64,000 bases of DNA from CAVXFS01 sp963761115 (GTDB lineage: Bacteria; Pseudomonadota; Gammaproteobacteria; Burkholderiales; Gallionellaceae). This document shows positions 51,901-59,885 of the stretch, in pieces (position 1 is the stretch's first letter; the number at the start of each line of letters is the position of its first letter). The stretch lies in NCBI GenBank assembly GCA_963761115.1, contig CAVXFS010000005.1, positions 558,001 to 622,000 of the forward strand, given 5' to 3'. The position numbers were made by a program, and so were the translations under genes. Below the pieces are notes generated by a model. That model was not told the DNA's origin. It did not search any database and worked only from the letters and a program-made list of their open reading frames with translations.

Positions 51901-52446
51901 TTATTCCGGGTAACCTTTGCCGATGGCGGAAAGGGGTAACTTCAATTTGAGTGCAGGTACATGTCTGCCGACCCAGCCAGTGAAGGTGTTGCTGTTGGGG
52001 CCGGGGAATGCCGTATAGGTCGTCTTCCATGGATAGGCTCGTGCAGCCCGGTCGACCTCGTCGATCAGTTTGTCGACGCCTTCGCCCCTGTGCTCATTGA
52101 GCACCACGGGTTTCGCGCCGTACCAGTAGCGGTCCGGGATGTCATGCGTGATCCAGAGTACCGGCTGATCGCTTTTTTCTCGCCAACCGACCACGTCGTA
52201 CACCGTGTAAGTTGTTTCTCCGGTGCGTTTGGCTGCGATCCAGGTGTGAATGGCGAACAAGCCGCGCCAGCCCCAGGCCTTGGCGCCATAGACCTGCAGC
52301 ACCGCTTCCTTGGTAGTTAATGGATCGGGTGCGATCCCCGCAGACTCGCGACTGGCAGTGCGCCAGTCATTGTTGGCGCATCCGCTCAGCATAAGCAATC
52401 CAGACAGGACACCGGCAAACAGCAGTTTGGAAACCGGGTTTTCCAT
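51901..52446 (-). CDS. DUF3750 family lipoprotein
   Basis: A 181-residue lipoprotein: MENPVSKLLFAGVLSGLLML, then SGC lipobox at Cys23. The mature part contains YGAKAWGWRGLFAIHTWIAA, VYDVVGWREKSDQPVL and AFPGPNSNTFTGWVGRHVP, matching DUF3750. Function unknown. An upstream ATG at 52464 in frame (MGCIHEM) lacks a better ribosome site, so the start giving a clean signal peptide is used. It is divergent from the SOUL gene. Confidence 0.83.
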   Translation of the reverse strand: MENPVSKLLFAGVLSGLLMLSGCANNDWRTASRESAGIAPDPLTTKEAVLQVYGAKAWGWRGLFAIHTWIAAKRTGETTYTVYDVVGWREKSDQPVLWITHDIPDRYWYGAKPVVLNEHRGEGVDKLIDEVDRAARAYPWKTTYTAFPGPNSNTFTGWVGRHVPALKLKLPLSAIGKGYPE

Positions 52447-52573
52447 TTCATGTATGCAGCCCATCCTTGATGAGTTAAGTCGGTTAACAGCGGTCGGGTT
52501 CATCTTTTTCAACCCTCGCAGCAGAATAGGCGCATGATCAAGCGTCTGTGGATTTCCAGAGTCAGATTTAGCC

Positions 52574-53143
52574 ATGGCCATCGAAGAACCCAAATTCAAA
52601 TTGATCGAAACAAGCGGCGATATCGAGTTGCGATTATACGACCCGATGATCATTGCAGAAACCTTTGTCAGCGGCTCGCTAAGTGAGGCATCCAGCGGGG
52701 GATTCAGGCTGATCGCCGCATATATCTTTGGTGCCAACCAAAGCCGGCAGGGGCCATCTTCGCAGGAAATCGCGATGACGGCGCCAGTTACGATTAAACC
52801 GGAAGCGCAAAAGATATCGATGACAGCGCCAGTATCAGTGGAAAGCAAGGATGACCGCTGGCGCGTGCATTTCGTCATGCCTGCCGCCTATACGCTGTCC
52901 AGTTTGCCCATCCCGACCGATTCCCGGGTCACATTGCGCGAGATCCCTGCACAAAAAACCGCAGCGCTGGTTTTTTCTGGCCTCGCGCGGGAAGCCAGTG
53001 TCAGGAATAAAACTGATGAATTGCTTGGCTGGATTGAGGCTCATGGTCTCGAGGCTGTCGCAACGCCACGGCTTGCCCGATATAACCCGCCGTGGACGTT
53101 GCCATTTCTCCGTCGCAACGAGATCCTGGTCGATATCGGATAG
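52574..53143 (+). CDS. SOUL family heme-binding protein
   Basis: A 189-residue protein. FKLIETSGDIELRLYDPMII is the SOUL opening (usually YEVRxY), with GFRLIAAYIFGANQ, then IAMTAPV and ISMTAPV twice (the conserved MTxPV motif). The rest (MPAAYTLSSLPIPTD, NPPWTLPFLRRNEILV) is typical. Members bind heme or tetrapyrroles; here no signal peptide is visible, so it is cytoplasmic. No clear ribosome site precedes the ATG. Confidence 0.92.
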   Translation: MAIEEPKFKLIETSGDIELRLYDPMIIAETFVSGSLSEASSGGFRLIAAYIFGANQSRQGPSSQEIAMTAPVTIKPEAQKISMTAPVSVESKDDRWRVHFVMPAAYTLSSLPIPTDSRVTLREIPAQKTAALVFSGLAREASVRNKTDELLGWIEAHGLEAVATPRLARYNPPWTLPFLRRNEILVDIG

Positions 53144-53175
53144 TAATTGCCGGAGCGAGGGCGTATCGGCTCAGG

Positions 53176-53697
53176 TCAACCGCAGTTTTTGTAATTGCTA
53201 CCCTTGCAATCCTGAGCAAATTTTTTCGCTTGACTGTTCTGGGCGGACGTCAAATGCTTCGCTCCAATATCAAGTATTTGTTGCGCTTCACTATCGCCTT
53301 CAGCCGCAGCAAGGATAAACCACATTTGTGCTCGAACGTAATCCTGTGCCACACCTTTCCCGCTGCTGTACATTTTGCCAATAGCAAGTTGTGCGCTTGA
53401 ATTTCCTTGAGCTGCTGCCAGGTGAAACCAATTCATGGCTTTCTGATAGTCCTGGGTTGCGCCGTGCCCGTTAAAGTATATCCAGCCAAGGTTGACCTGC
53501 GCCTCTTCATTTCCTGCTTCAGCAACTTTTTTTATTTGTGCCAATTTTTCATCCACGTCCGATGCTTTCTCCAGTGCGACAGGCGGAGCGGCGACGGTTG
53601 GCGGAGCGGCTTCAGTGGTTTTGCCGGAATTCTTGTCGCCACAAGCGTCAAGTGTAAGCAACAGCATGGCAAGTAAAAATGCAAAGAGAATGTTCAT
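53176..53697 (-). CDS. Sel1-repeat lipoprotein-like exported protein
   Basis: A 173-residue protein. N-terminal hydrophobic segment MNILFAFLLAMLLLTLDACG ends in an imperfect lipobox (TLDAC), so lipid anchoring is plausible. A Pro/Ala linker follows, then Sel1-like TPR repeats at about 58-150: NEEAQVNLGWIYFNGHGATQ, DYQKAMNWFHLAAAQGNSSA, and KGVAQDYVRAQMWFILAAAE. The C-terminus is Lys/Cys-rich (AQDCKGSNYKNCG). Role: protein-protein scaffold in the envelope, partner unknown. It is convergent with SOUL. Confidence 0.85.
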   Translation of the reverse strand: MNILFAFLLAMLLLTLDACGDKNSGKTTEAAPPTVAAPPVALEKASDVDEKLAQIKKVAEAGNEEAQVNLGWIYFNGHGATQDYQKAMNWFHLAAAQGNSSAQLAIGKMYSSGKGVAQDYVRAQMWFILAAAEGDSEAQQILDIGAKHLTSAQNSQAKKFAQDCKGSNYKNCG

Positions 53698-54009
53698 TGA
53701 GTAATTACCTTCGAATGTTGTGGTTGATGCGACGGGGGAGAATTGTTATGGATATTTGGCTTGCTGACAAGGGGATTGGGACGTCATCAAGAATGGCCAC
53801 TCTGAGTTTCTTCTTCTGCTTTCGCGGATTCTAGTATGTTGCATCGACCTGTTGAATCCGCACCACACACCCGCACGTCATGTTGCCAGGTTGTCCCCCG
53901 AAAAGCAGTTGGTCGCGCTTCGGTAATTCACGTTGCAGCAAAGCAGCACTTCTCGACGTTCGGCTGACGATACGTTGCGGCAGGGATGGACGTGTGGCTG
54001 GCCTGGATT
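53698..54009. other. 312-nt gap with a degenerate dispersed repeat
   Basis: Between two minus-strand genes, holding the Sel1 gene promoter. The stretch 53898-53935 (cccgaaaagcag, ggtcgcgc) resembles 30918-30955, another intergenic copy. No gene. Confidence 0.45.
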
Positions 54010-55614
54010 TTACTGCCTCTGTCGCAATGCAGAGGTCACACTGTCCTTGGTCAAATAGAAACTGCTTTTGATGCCCACAAAGCTGACGGCAGGGATATCA
54101 GGCTGTTGTCCATGGCAGGCCCTGAGAGTGGAGGCCATCGCCGGTCGGCCGATGGCCTCGCAGGCAAAATTCATCAATTCAAACAGCGGGCCTGCCGGAA
54201 CATCACTGCGTTTGCTCGAAGCCACCTCCAGGCTGAGGTGCATATCGATGTCGTTTGCGGCCTCCATCAGCAGGATGCTGACCGCGTTCATCCGCAGGGA
54301 TGCAGGGTTGATGCCGTGTTGAAGGATTTCCCGGTAGAGCATGCTGCGCTGATCATAGGCCCACACAAGACCGGCAACCCGCTCCGCAAATTTGCCCAGG
54401 CAGGCGAATCGGTTGAGCAGCAGCTTATTGTTGGACTCGGTTCTGTCGAGATGGCCGTGACTGAAGGCTGCATGCAGCATACCGGCAAGCACGAGATGCA
54501 GTTCGAATCCGAAAAATACCATCACGCTCGCGGTGCCGATAAGGTGGTTCAGGAAGGGTCGGCCGCAAGGGCGATAGATGCCGTCGCTCAATTGCATTGC
54601 CAGGCTGGTGGCTTGCTGCAGCATGAGTACTTCGTCTCGAGTGTAATTATTTTCCTGAGCCAGAAGCAACAGTCCGGCCAAAGTCTGTTCCAGATCCTGC
54701 CTTTCCATGTTGCGTTCCATGTTCGACGAGGTGCCGCGCTCGATCAGCAGCGGATCAACCATGGACTTGTGCTTGTCCAGAAAGTCTCGCACCGAGCCAA
54801 ACGAACGTGCGTCGTTGATGACATTCCAGTGGCGCGCGAAATTCTGGATGCTTTGTTCCCCGGCTTGCTTGCTCCACCGCTTGCGCAATAAAGGCAGCTC
54901 CCAAAGTTTCCACGGCACGAATGCCAGGTAGATGACCCGCGACCCGGGTTCGAACCAGGTTTGATAGCCGAGTTCTCGAGCAACCAGGCTGGCATGTATA
55001 TGCTCGTGGACACAAACAATATCGTCGTCGAAGACGCGCTTTTCGCGGAAGATCTCGCGACGCATAAGCATGCAGTGGTATTCGGAAAAATCGCAGGTTT
55101 CGCGCACGAGCTGTTGTTCCAGGTCGGCTACGCGCTCATTGAAGTGGCGATGCGCCTCGATCATCACCCGTCCACCTTGCTCCTCCACTATAGTCAGGTC
55201 GCCGCCGGCCATGTGGATAAGATCAGAGCTATCATCGATACCCCACAGGTACAACGGGCCGACAATGCCGGCATTGGTCTCATCGGCACAGCGTGTCAAT
55301 TCGTTTAGCCAGCCTGGCATTACCAGTACGTCGTTATCGATGAACACGGCGTACTGGGTCTCGATCATCGGGGCAACGCGACCACGCGCCTGATTCGGCC
55401 AGAGATCACCGGAAACGTCGATCACCCTTAGTCCCCATTCGTTGCAGCGTTCTTCCACGACTTGCCGCAGCCCGGGTGGCATTCCCGTGTCGAGGAGCCA
55501 GAGATGGTACGGGCCATCGGTATTGCTGACGATGGATGCGATCGACGCCAGTGTCAGACTCCAGCGTTCGCGGAAGCTGATTACGATGGTCACTTTGACA
55601 GCCGGTGTGTTCAT
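54010..55614 (-). CDS. GT2 glycosyltransferase fused to an HD-like (DUF6817-type) domain
   Basis: A 534-residue protein. GT2 domain about 1-245: VTIVISFRERWSLTLASIAS, AVFIDNDVLVMPGW (the DxD-like acidic motif), and EYHCMLMRREIF plus ELGYQTWFEPGSRVIYL. After a linker the C-terminal part (about 330-500) has RPFLNHLIGTASVMVFFGFE and LAGMLHAAFSHG, resembling the HD-type DUF6817 domain. The enzyme is cytoplasmic. A similar fold arrangement suggests nucleotide-sugar handling coupled to an unknown hydrolase or binding module. The domain assignment of the C-terminus is less sure than GT2. Confidence 0.8.
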   Translation of the reverse strand: MNTPAVKVTIVISFRERWSLTLASIASIVSNTDGPYHLWLLDTGMPPGLRQVVEERCNEWGLRVIDVSGDLWPNQARGRVAPMIETQYAVFIDNDVLVMPGWLNELTRCADETNAGIVGPLYLWGIDDSSDLIHMAGGDLTIVEEQGGRVMIEAHRHFNERVADLEQQLVRETCDFSEYHCMLMRREIFREKRVFDDDIVCVHEHIHASLVARELGYQTWFEPGSRVIYLAFVPWKLWELPLLRKRWSKQAGEQSIQNFARHWNVINDARSFGSVRDFLDKHKSMVDPLLIERGTSSNMERNMERQDLEQTLAGLLLLAQENNYTRDEVLMLQQATSLAMQLSDGIYRPCGRPFLNHLIGTASVMVFFGFELHLVLAGMLHAAFSHGHLDRTESNNKLLLNRFACLGKFAERVAGLVWAYDQRSMLYREILQHGINPASLRMNAVSILLMEAANDIDMHLSLEVASSKRSDVPAGPLFELMNFACEAIGRPAMASTLRACHGQQPDIPAVSFVGIKSSFYLTKDSVTSALRQRQ

Positions 55615-55934
55615 GGTTTGTGTGTTGGAACCGACAAATGAATGGTTGCGCCTGTCGCATTGGTTAGGGGAAATTTATTCATGCTCCCAAGTGTCTGTGA
55701 TCCATATAGGGCAGGGGGCCTTGGCAACATGTCGGTCGATACTTGGCCTTCATGAGTACCTGGTGAGGAAAGAATACAACCAGAAAACTACTCTGACTAG
55801 CAGCAATTGGCAGGTAACGGAAGATTCCTGTTAATTTTCCCCTGCCGCGAAGAAGACATTAACTGCTAAATTACGCAAAACCTGAAAGTTAAGCTCAGTC
55901 AGAGTCTGTCAGATCGAGCCTGAACCCATGCACA
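55615..55934. other. 320-nt gap, no gene seen
   Basis: Upstream of the GT2/HD-like gene and after the end of the DUF3299 relic. It probably holds the promoter of the glycosyltransferase. Contains AT-rich stretches near 55800-55880, no convincing frame. Confidence 0.45.
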
Positions 55935-56216
55935 TCAATTTTTGTATGGCTCGACCACATCCGCGTTCATCCGGTAACTGGCCATGCCCATGTCGGTGTT
56001 GGAAACAACGGCCTCAAGCTTGCCGCTGATCCAGACGGTGTCCATGCTTTGCAGACCCTTCTTCAATGGCTTTGACGGGAACACATGGATGATCTGGTTG
56101 GCGGGCGGCGGCGGGACATGGATGCAGGCGCCGAAAAAAGGCACCAGCAGGCCGGTGGGACTGGATCAGAGCGGGGCAAACCCCGCAGTCAATGCGGTGA
56201 GCAGGATCATGCCGAA
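55935..56216 (-). pseudogene. Chimeric relic of DUF3299 and FtsX-permease genes
   Basis: The right part (56150 down to 55935) encodes the last about 70 residues of the DUF3299 protein, PFFGACIHVPPPPANQIIHV and on to ADVVEPYKN, nearly identical to the intact copy at 62511-62726. From 56151 to about 56216 it instead matches the FtsX gene at 63270-63336 (gtgggactggatcag, aatgcggtgagcagga). The join is at ACCAGCAG (56143-56150), which also occurs at both parent positions (62719-62726 and 63262-63269). It is a segmental duplicate with an internal deletion of 543 bp, not a functional gene. Confidence 0.88.
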
Positions 56217-56657
56217 TTATCCATATTGATGCACTATCAGTTTCAATTGCTTTCCGGCTGCATCGCAGTGACCCGCCACGGGTTGGCTGCGGTAGTAGAA
56301 ATCGCACCGGACTTCCGAACCATCGCTGGCAGTGAGGCTGGTCTGCCCGTGTTTGAGTTGCGCCGGGTCATTGCCGACCTCATAAGCGGTATAGGCGTGT
56401 TCACTAATCAGGCGACGCGATCTTGCCAATGGTTCTTCATAAATCCTGTCCCGGTTCCAGTATCCCGTGTATTCCTTTCCATCGAGCATCAGGTGCGCCG
56501 GCGAGGGGAAGGTTGCGGTGATTTCCAGCGCGCCCTTGCCAACGACCTGTCCGCCGGCGTCAAGCAGGGCGATGTCTTCCTTGCAGCCTGTCAGGCATGA
56601 CAGGAACAACACGCCCAGCAGAAAGCTGCCGGAACTGAATAATGGGATTTGTGTCAT
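56217..56657 (-). CDS. Lipoprotein of unknown function
   Basis: A 146-residue lipoprotein: MTQIPLFSSGSFLLGVLFLS then CLTGC, lipobox Cys25. The mature part includes DAGGQVVGKGALEITATFPS, LDGKEYTGYWNRDRIYEE and EVRCDFYYRSQPVAGHCDAA with a Cys pair that may form a disulfide. No family is recognised. The ATG at 56657 follows GGGAGAACGACC. It is the last gene of the TonB-system operon, 63 nt after the second ExbD, and its 3' end touches the chimeric relic. Confidence 0.72.
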   Translation of the reverse strand: MTQIPLFSSGSFLLGVLFLSCLTGCKEDIALLDAGGQVVGKGALEITATFPSPAHLMLDGKEYTGYWNRDRIYEEPLARSRRLISEHAYTAYEVGNDPAQLKHGQTSLTASDGSEVRCDFYYRSQPVAGHCDAAGKQLKLIVHQYG

Positions 56658-56720
56658 GGTCGTTCTCCCGGGGGTGACGATTTTATTTAGGCACACTGCC
56701 GGATAAGGCAGGCAAAGTAA

Positions 56721-57176
56721 CTATTGTGCATGGCCGCCTCCCGACTCTTCAGCGAGGAACTGCTCGTTTCCAACGATTCCGATCCTGGTGACACCAAGAC
56801 GCTGCGCGGACGCCAATACCGCTGCTACCGATTTGTACGCAACCAGCTTGTTGGGGCGCACATGCACTTCGGCTTGATCGAACATCGCGGCGACCGACTG
56901 AAGCTTGCTTTCCAGGGTTGCGCGATCCGGCAAGGCCAGTCCATTCCACGATACGGCGCCGTCGGGATCGACATCGATCGTGATTACCGTCGGCGGAGTG
57001 CTCGGCGGGGGCGAGTTGACCGGCAGGTTCAGATTTACCGCGTGAAGCTGGATGGGGATCGTGATGATCAGCATGATCAGCAGCACCAGCATCACGTCGA
57101 TCAGCGGCGTCATGTTCATTTCGATCATCACATCCGGTTCACCCGAACTGTTTCCGGTACTGACATTCATGGCCAT
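56721..57176 (-). CDS. ExbD/TolR family biopolymer transport protein (second copy)
   Basis: A 151-residue protein with one N-terminal helix. MIEMNMTPLIDVMLVLLIML carries the essential membrane Asp (PLIDVML). The periplasmic domain follows (VITIDVDPDGAVSWNGLALP, and GVTRIGIVGNEQF). ExbD works with ExbB to harness proton motive force for TonB. The ATG at 57176 follows AGGAG. This is one of two ExbD paralogs in the operon; they may form a heteromeric stator. Confidence 0.92.
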   Translation of the reverse strand: MAMNVSTGNSSGEPDVMIEMNMTPLIDVMLVLLIMLIITIPIQLHAVNLNLPVNSPPPSTPPTVITIDVDPDGAVSWNGLALPDRATLESKLQSVAAMFDQAEVHVRPNKLVAYKSVAAVLASAQRLGVTRIGIVGNEQFLAEESGGGHAQ

Positions 57177-57249
57177 GTTGATGACTCCTGTTTCAAAATA
57201 GGGGCAGGCACCGCCAGCAATAATCTGGTCGCGTAATCCGGCATGCGCT

Positions 57250-57681
57250 TCAATCGGCTCGTGCCGGGGGTTCCGTCACGAAGCCGATCTTGGTGATACC
57301 GGCACGTTGCGCGGCAAAAATCACCTTGCCGATAAATTCATAACGGGTGTTCTGGTCGCCGCGGATATTCACGGCCGGTTGCGGCTCCAGAACGGCGATA
57401 ATTTTCAGCTTGCGCAATAGCATCCCGGTATCCGGCACATATTGTTCGTTCCAGATCATGTCGCCATCCTTGTTGATTGCGATGTTGATATTTTCCGGCT
57501 TGGTCTTGTATGGCTGGTTCCGTTCGCTCGGCAGTTTCACCAGCACGGTATGGGTGACGACCGGAATGGTGATCAGGAAAATGATCAACAGCACCAGCAT
57601 CACATCCACCAGCGGTGTCGTGTTTATCGCGCTGGTCAGCTCGGATTCATCTCCATCCGGGGACTCAAAGGACATCGCCAT
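57250..57681 (-). CDS. exbD: ExbD/TolR family biopolymer transport protein (first copy)
   Basis: A 143-residue protein. INTTPLVDVMLVLLIIFLIT carries the proton-path Asp in the membrane helix. The periplasmic part (KPENINIAINKDGDMIWNEQ, FAAQRAGITKIGFVTEP) is standard. It starts 2 nt after the ExbB stop, so it is coupled to ExbB. The ATG at 57681 has AGGGAA upstream. Sequence divergence from the neighbouring ExbD suggests separate roles. Confidence 0.93.
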   Translation of the reverse strand: MAMSFESPDGDESELTSAINTTPLVDVMLVLLIIFLITIPVVTHTVLVKLPSERNQPYKTKPENINIAINKDGDMIWNEQYVPDTGMLLRKLKIIAVLEPQPAVNIRGDQNTRYEFIGKVIFAAQRAGITKIGFVTEPPARAD

Positions 57682-57683
57682 GA

Positions 57684-58550
57684 TCACTTGTTCCCTGCCG
57701 TGCCGGAAGTGCTGCCCGCCTCGCTGCTGGACATGACGCCACTGAGCAATACGGAATGCAGATCCGAACTGAATGAACGCAGGTCTTCCATTGCTTTCTT
57801 GTTGCGGCGAACCAGCCAGTTGTATCCGAGCACGGCCGGAACCGCCACGGCCAGGCCGATCGCCGTCATGATCAGCGCCTCGCCGACCGGCCCGGCCACC
57901 TTGTCGATCGAGGCCTGTCCGGCGATGCCGATCGCGGTCAACGCGTGATAGATGCCCCAAACCGTACCGAACAAGCCGACGAATGGCGCCGTGGAACCCA
58001 CCGTTGCCAGCACGGCCAAGCCATCCTGCAGGCGGCTTTGCACTTTCTCGACTGCACGCTGGATCGACATCGTGATCCAGGTATTCAGGTCGATGCGTTC
58101 CAGCAGCGCGCCATCGTGATGCCCGGTTGACTTGCTGCCGATTTCCGCGATGTAGCGAAACGGGCTGCCTTGTTTCAGTTTCGAGATCCCGTCCTGAACC
58201 GAGGCAGCCTTCCAGAACAGGTTTCTGGCTTCTTCGGCCTGGCCCGTCATGCGAAATTGATCGACCAGCTTGGTGATCATGATGTACCAGGTGCCCATCG
58301 ACATGATGAGCAATATGATTATCGTGCTGCGCGCAACGAGGTCGCCGCCGTTCCAGAGCGAATCGAAGCCATAAGGATTGTCGACCACTTCCTGCGAGAC
58401 GGAAGGCGGTGCGGCAGGCGCCGTCTTTGGGGCAATAACGGGTGGAGCCGGCACGGCGTCATCGGCAGCTTGCGAAACGGCGGCCATCGCTGCAGATATG
58501 GCAAAGCAGATCAGCAGTGACGCAATGAAATTGAATAAACGCTTGCTCAT
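57684..58550 (-). CDS. exbB: ExbB/TolQ family proton channel (MotA-like)
   Basis: A 288-residue protein. It has an N-terminal signal-like segment (LFNFIASLLICFAISAAMAA) and a Pro/Ala linker, then the channel: IILLIMSMGTWYIMITKLVD, and the pair LATVGSTAPFVGLFGTVWGI and VGEALIMTAIGLAVAVPAVLGY. The extended N-terminus is common in the long ExbB subfamily. ATG at 58550 follows GAGGGATATTTT. It is the third gene after TonB in the energising module (TonB-ExbB-ExbD-ExbD). Confidence 0.93.
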   Translation of the reverse strand: MSKRLFNFIASLLICFAISAAMAAVSQAADDAVPAPPVIAPKTAPAAPPSVSQEVVDNPYGFDSLWNGGDLVARSTIIILLIMSMGTWYIMITKLVDQFRMTGQAEEARNLFWKAASVQDGISKLKQGSPFRYIAEIGSKSTGHHDGALLERIDLNTWITMSIQRAVEKVQSRLQDGLAVLATVGSTAPFVGLFGTVWGIYHALTAIGIAGQASIDKVAGPVGEALIMTAIGLAVAVPAVLGYNWLVRRNKKAMEDLRSFSSDLHSVLLSGVMSSSEAGSTSGTAGNK

Positions 58551-58623
58551 AAAATATCCCTCATGTGATGAAAAATTATCCCGGGATGCCGGAACAAATG
58601 GTTTGATGTCAACGCCCCCTTGG

Positions 58624-59280
58624 TCATTCCAGTTTCCAGACATACTGCATTTGGGTCCACGATTGTTCCGGCTTGCCATCGACTGTACCCGGCCTGAATT
58701 TGCATAAACTCAGCCCGGTGATTGCTGCCTTGTCGAGATCCCTGAAGCCGCTGGATTTTTCCACCCTGGAATCCACCACCCGGCCATCGACTCCGATCAG
58801 GAATGCCAGTATCACCGTACCCTGTTCCTCATTCCGCAATGATTTGCGGGGGTACTCGGGCTTTTCGCATGCCTCGGCATCCACGATTGCCGGAACGCGT
58901 ACCGGTACCCGCGGTGGCGGTGCGGGCTGAATCGGCGGCAGCACCGGAGTTTCCGGCTTTACATTCGTTACGGCTGTGATCGTGTCTTGCTGCGGCGGAG
59001 GCTGAACCGGAACCTCCGGTGGTGGAACATACGCGGGCGGCGGCGGAAGTTTCGGGGGTGGTTGAAATTTTGGCGGCTTCGGCGGTGCAGGCGGTATCAC
59101 CTCTTCGATGATCCGGGTTTCCACCGGTTGATTGATCACCTCCACGACTTTGTGAGCCAGACCCGTGACCAGCGCGTAGATGATGAAAACGTGCAACAGG
59201 ATGACGAGGGAAATGCCGACCCATTTCCCCGCCGGATTGCGCTCATACTCCCTGAATTCCATTCCGTATTCCAATTCCAT
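58624..59280 (-). CDS. tonB: TonB family energy transducer
   Basis: About 218 residues from ATG 59280. Membrane anchor at about 22-42 (ISLVILLHVFIIYALVTG), then a long Pro-rich spacer (EEVIPPAPPKPPKFQPPPKL, PPPPAYVPPPEVPVQPPPQQ) and the C-terminal TonB domain (ACEKPEYPRKSLRNEEQGTV, then LAFLIGVDGRVVDSRVEKSS). The conserved YP is present. It carries the force to outer-membrane receptors. Alternative starts at 59310 (TTG) and 59262 (ATG) are possible; none has a strong ribosome site. It lies in the operon with its probable receptor. Confidence 0.92.
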   Translation of the reverse strand: MELEYGMEFREYERNPAGKWVGISLVILLHVFIIYALVTGLAHKVVEVINQPVETRIIEEVIPPAPPKPPKFQPPPKLPPPPAYVPPPEVPVQPPPQQDTITAVTNVKPETPVLPPIQPAPPPRVPVRVPAIVDAEACEKPEYPRKSLRNEEQGTVILAFLIGVDGRVVDSRVEKSSGFRDLDKAAITGLSLCKFRPGTVDGKPEQSWTQMQYVWKLE

Positions 59281-59334
59281 CTCGCTTTTAATTGATGAAC
59301 CGTTCTTCAACCGTGCATTGATGAACTGCGCCGT

Positions 59335-59874
59335 TCATCGCGGCGCTTCCGTGGATTCGGGGGCTGACTTGTCCATGGTCCCGCAGTACAGGATCGCCGC
59401 AGCGATCCACGCAGCATCGACTTCGCCGAGGTGATTGACGCACATCTGATGCCGTGAATTCAGGACGACGGTGTAAGGCAACGCGCCAAGTTTGTTGCCG
59501 AAGCGGCGCAGCAGGACCTCGGGTGACCTGGGCGCGATGACCTGGGGATAACCTGGCGGCATCCGCTCCAGGAAGCGGATGGCGTTGATTCGGTCATCCA
59601 CGGCGATGCCCAGGAACTGCACGGCGGAATATCGCCTGGACGCTGAAACCAGCAGGGGGATCTCCCTGACGCAGGGAGGACACTCGCTGCCCCAGAAATT
59701 CAGCAGCACGGGCCTGCCGCTGAAGTCCGCGAGTCGAACGAATCTCGTCCCGTCCAGCAGCGGCAGTTCGAGCGCCATCGACGGCGGTGCGGCCCGGGCC
59801 AAACCCGCGATGGCCAGCCCGCACACGCCGAGGATGGCCGCAGTGATGCGGCCGCGCCATGAATTTTTCGACAT
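59335..59874 (-). CDS. TlpA/ResA-like periplasmic thiol-disulfide protein
   Basis: A 179-residue protein with N-terminal signal segment (ITAAILGVCGLAIAGLARAA). FSGRPVLLNFWGSECPPCVRE holds the CxxC redox pair (CPPC), and LGALPYTVVLNSRH has the cis-Pro. Such proteins reduce or protect periplasmic cysteines. It begins only 11 nt after the TonB receptor stop (or 2 nt from the GTG at 59883). The Cys-containing receptor and DUF2946 protein nearby may be its clients; this is inference. Confidence 0.87.
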   Translation of the reverse strand: MSKNSWRGRITAAILGVCGLAIAGLARAAPPSMALELPLLDGTRFVRLADFSGRPVLLNFWGSECPPCVREIPLLVSASRRYSAVQFLGIAVDDRINAIRFLERMPPGYPQVIAPRSPEVLLRRFGNKLGALPYTVVLNSRHQMCVNHLGEVDAAWIAAAILYCGTMDKSAPESTEAPR

Positions 59875-59885
59875 CCATCCCACGG

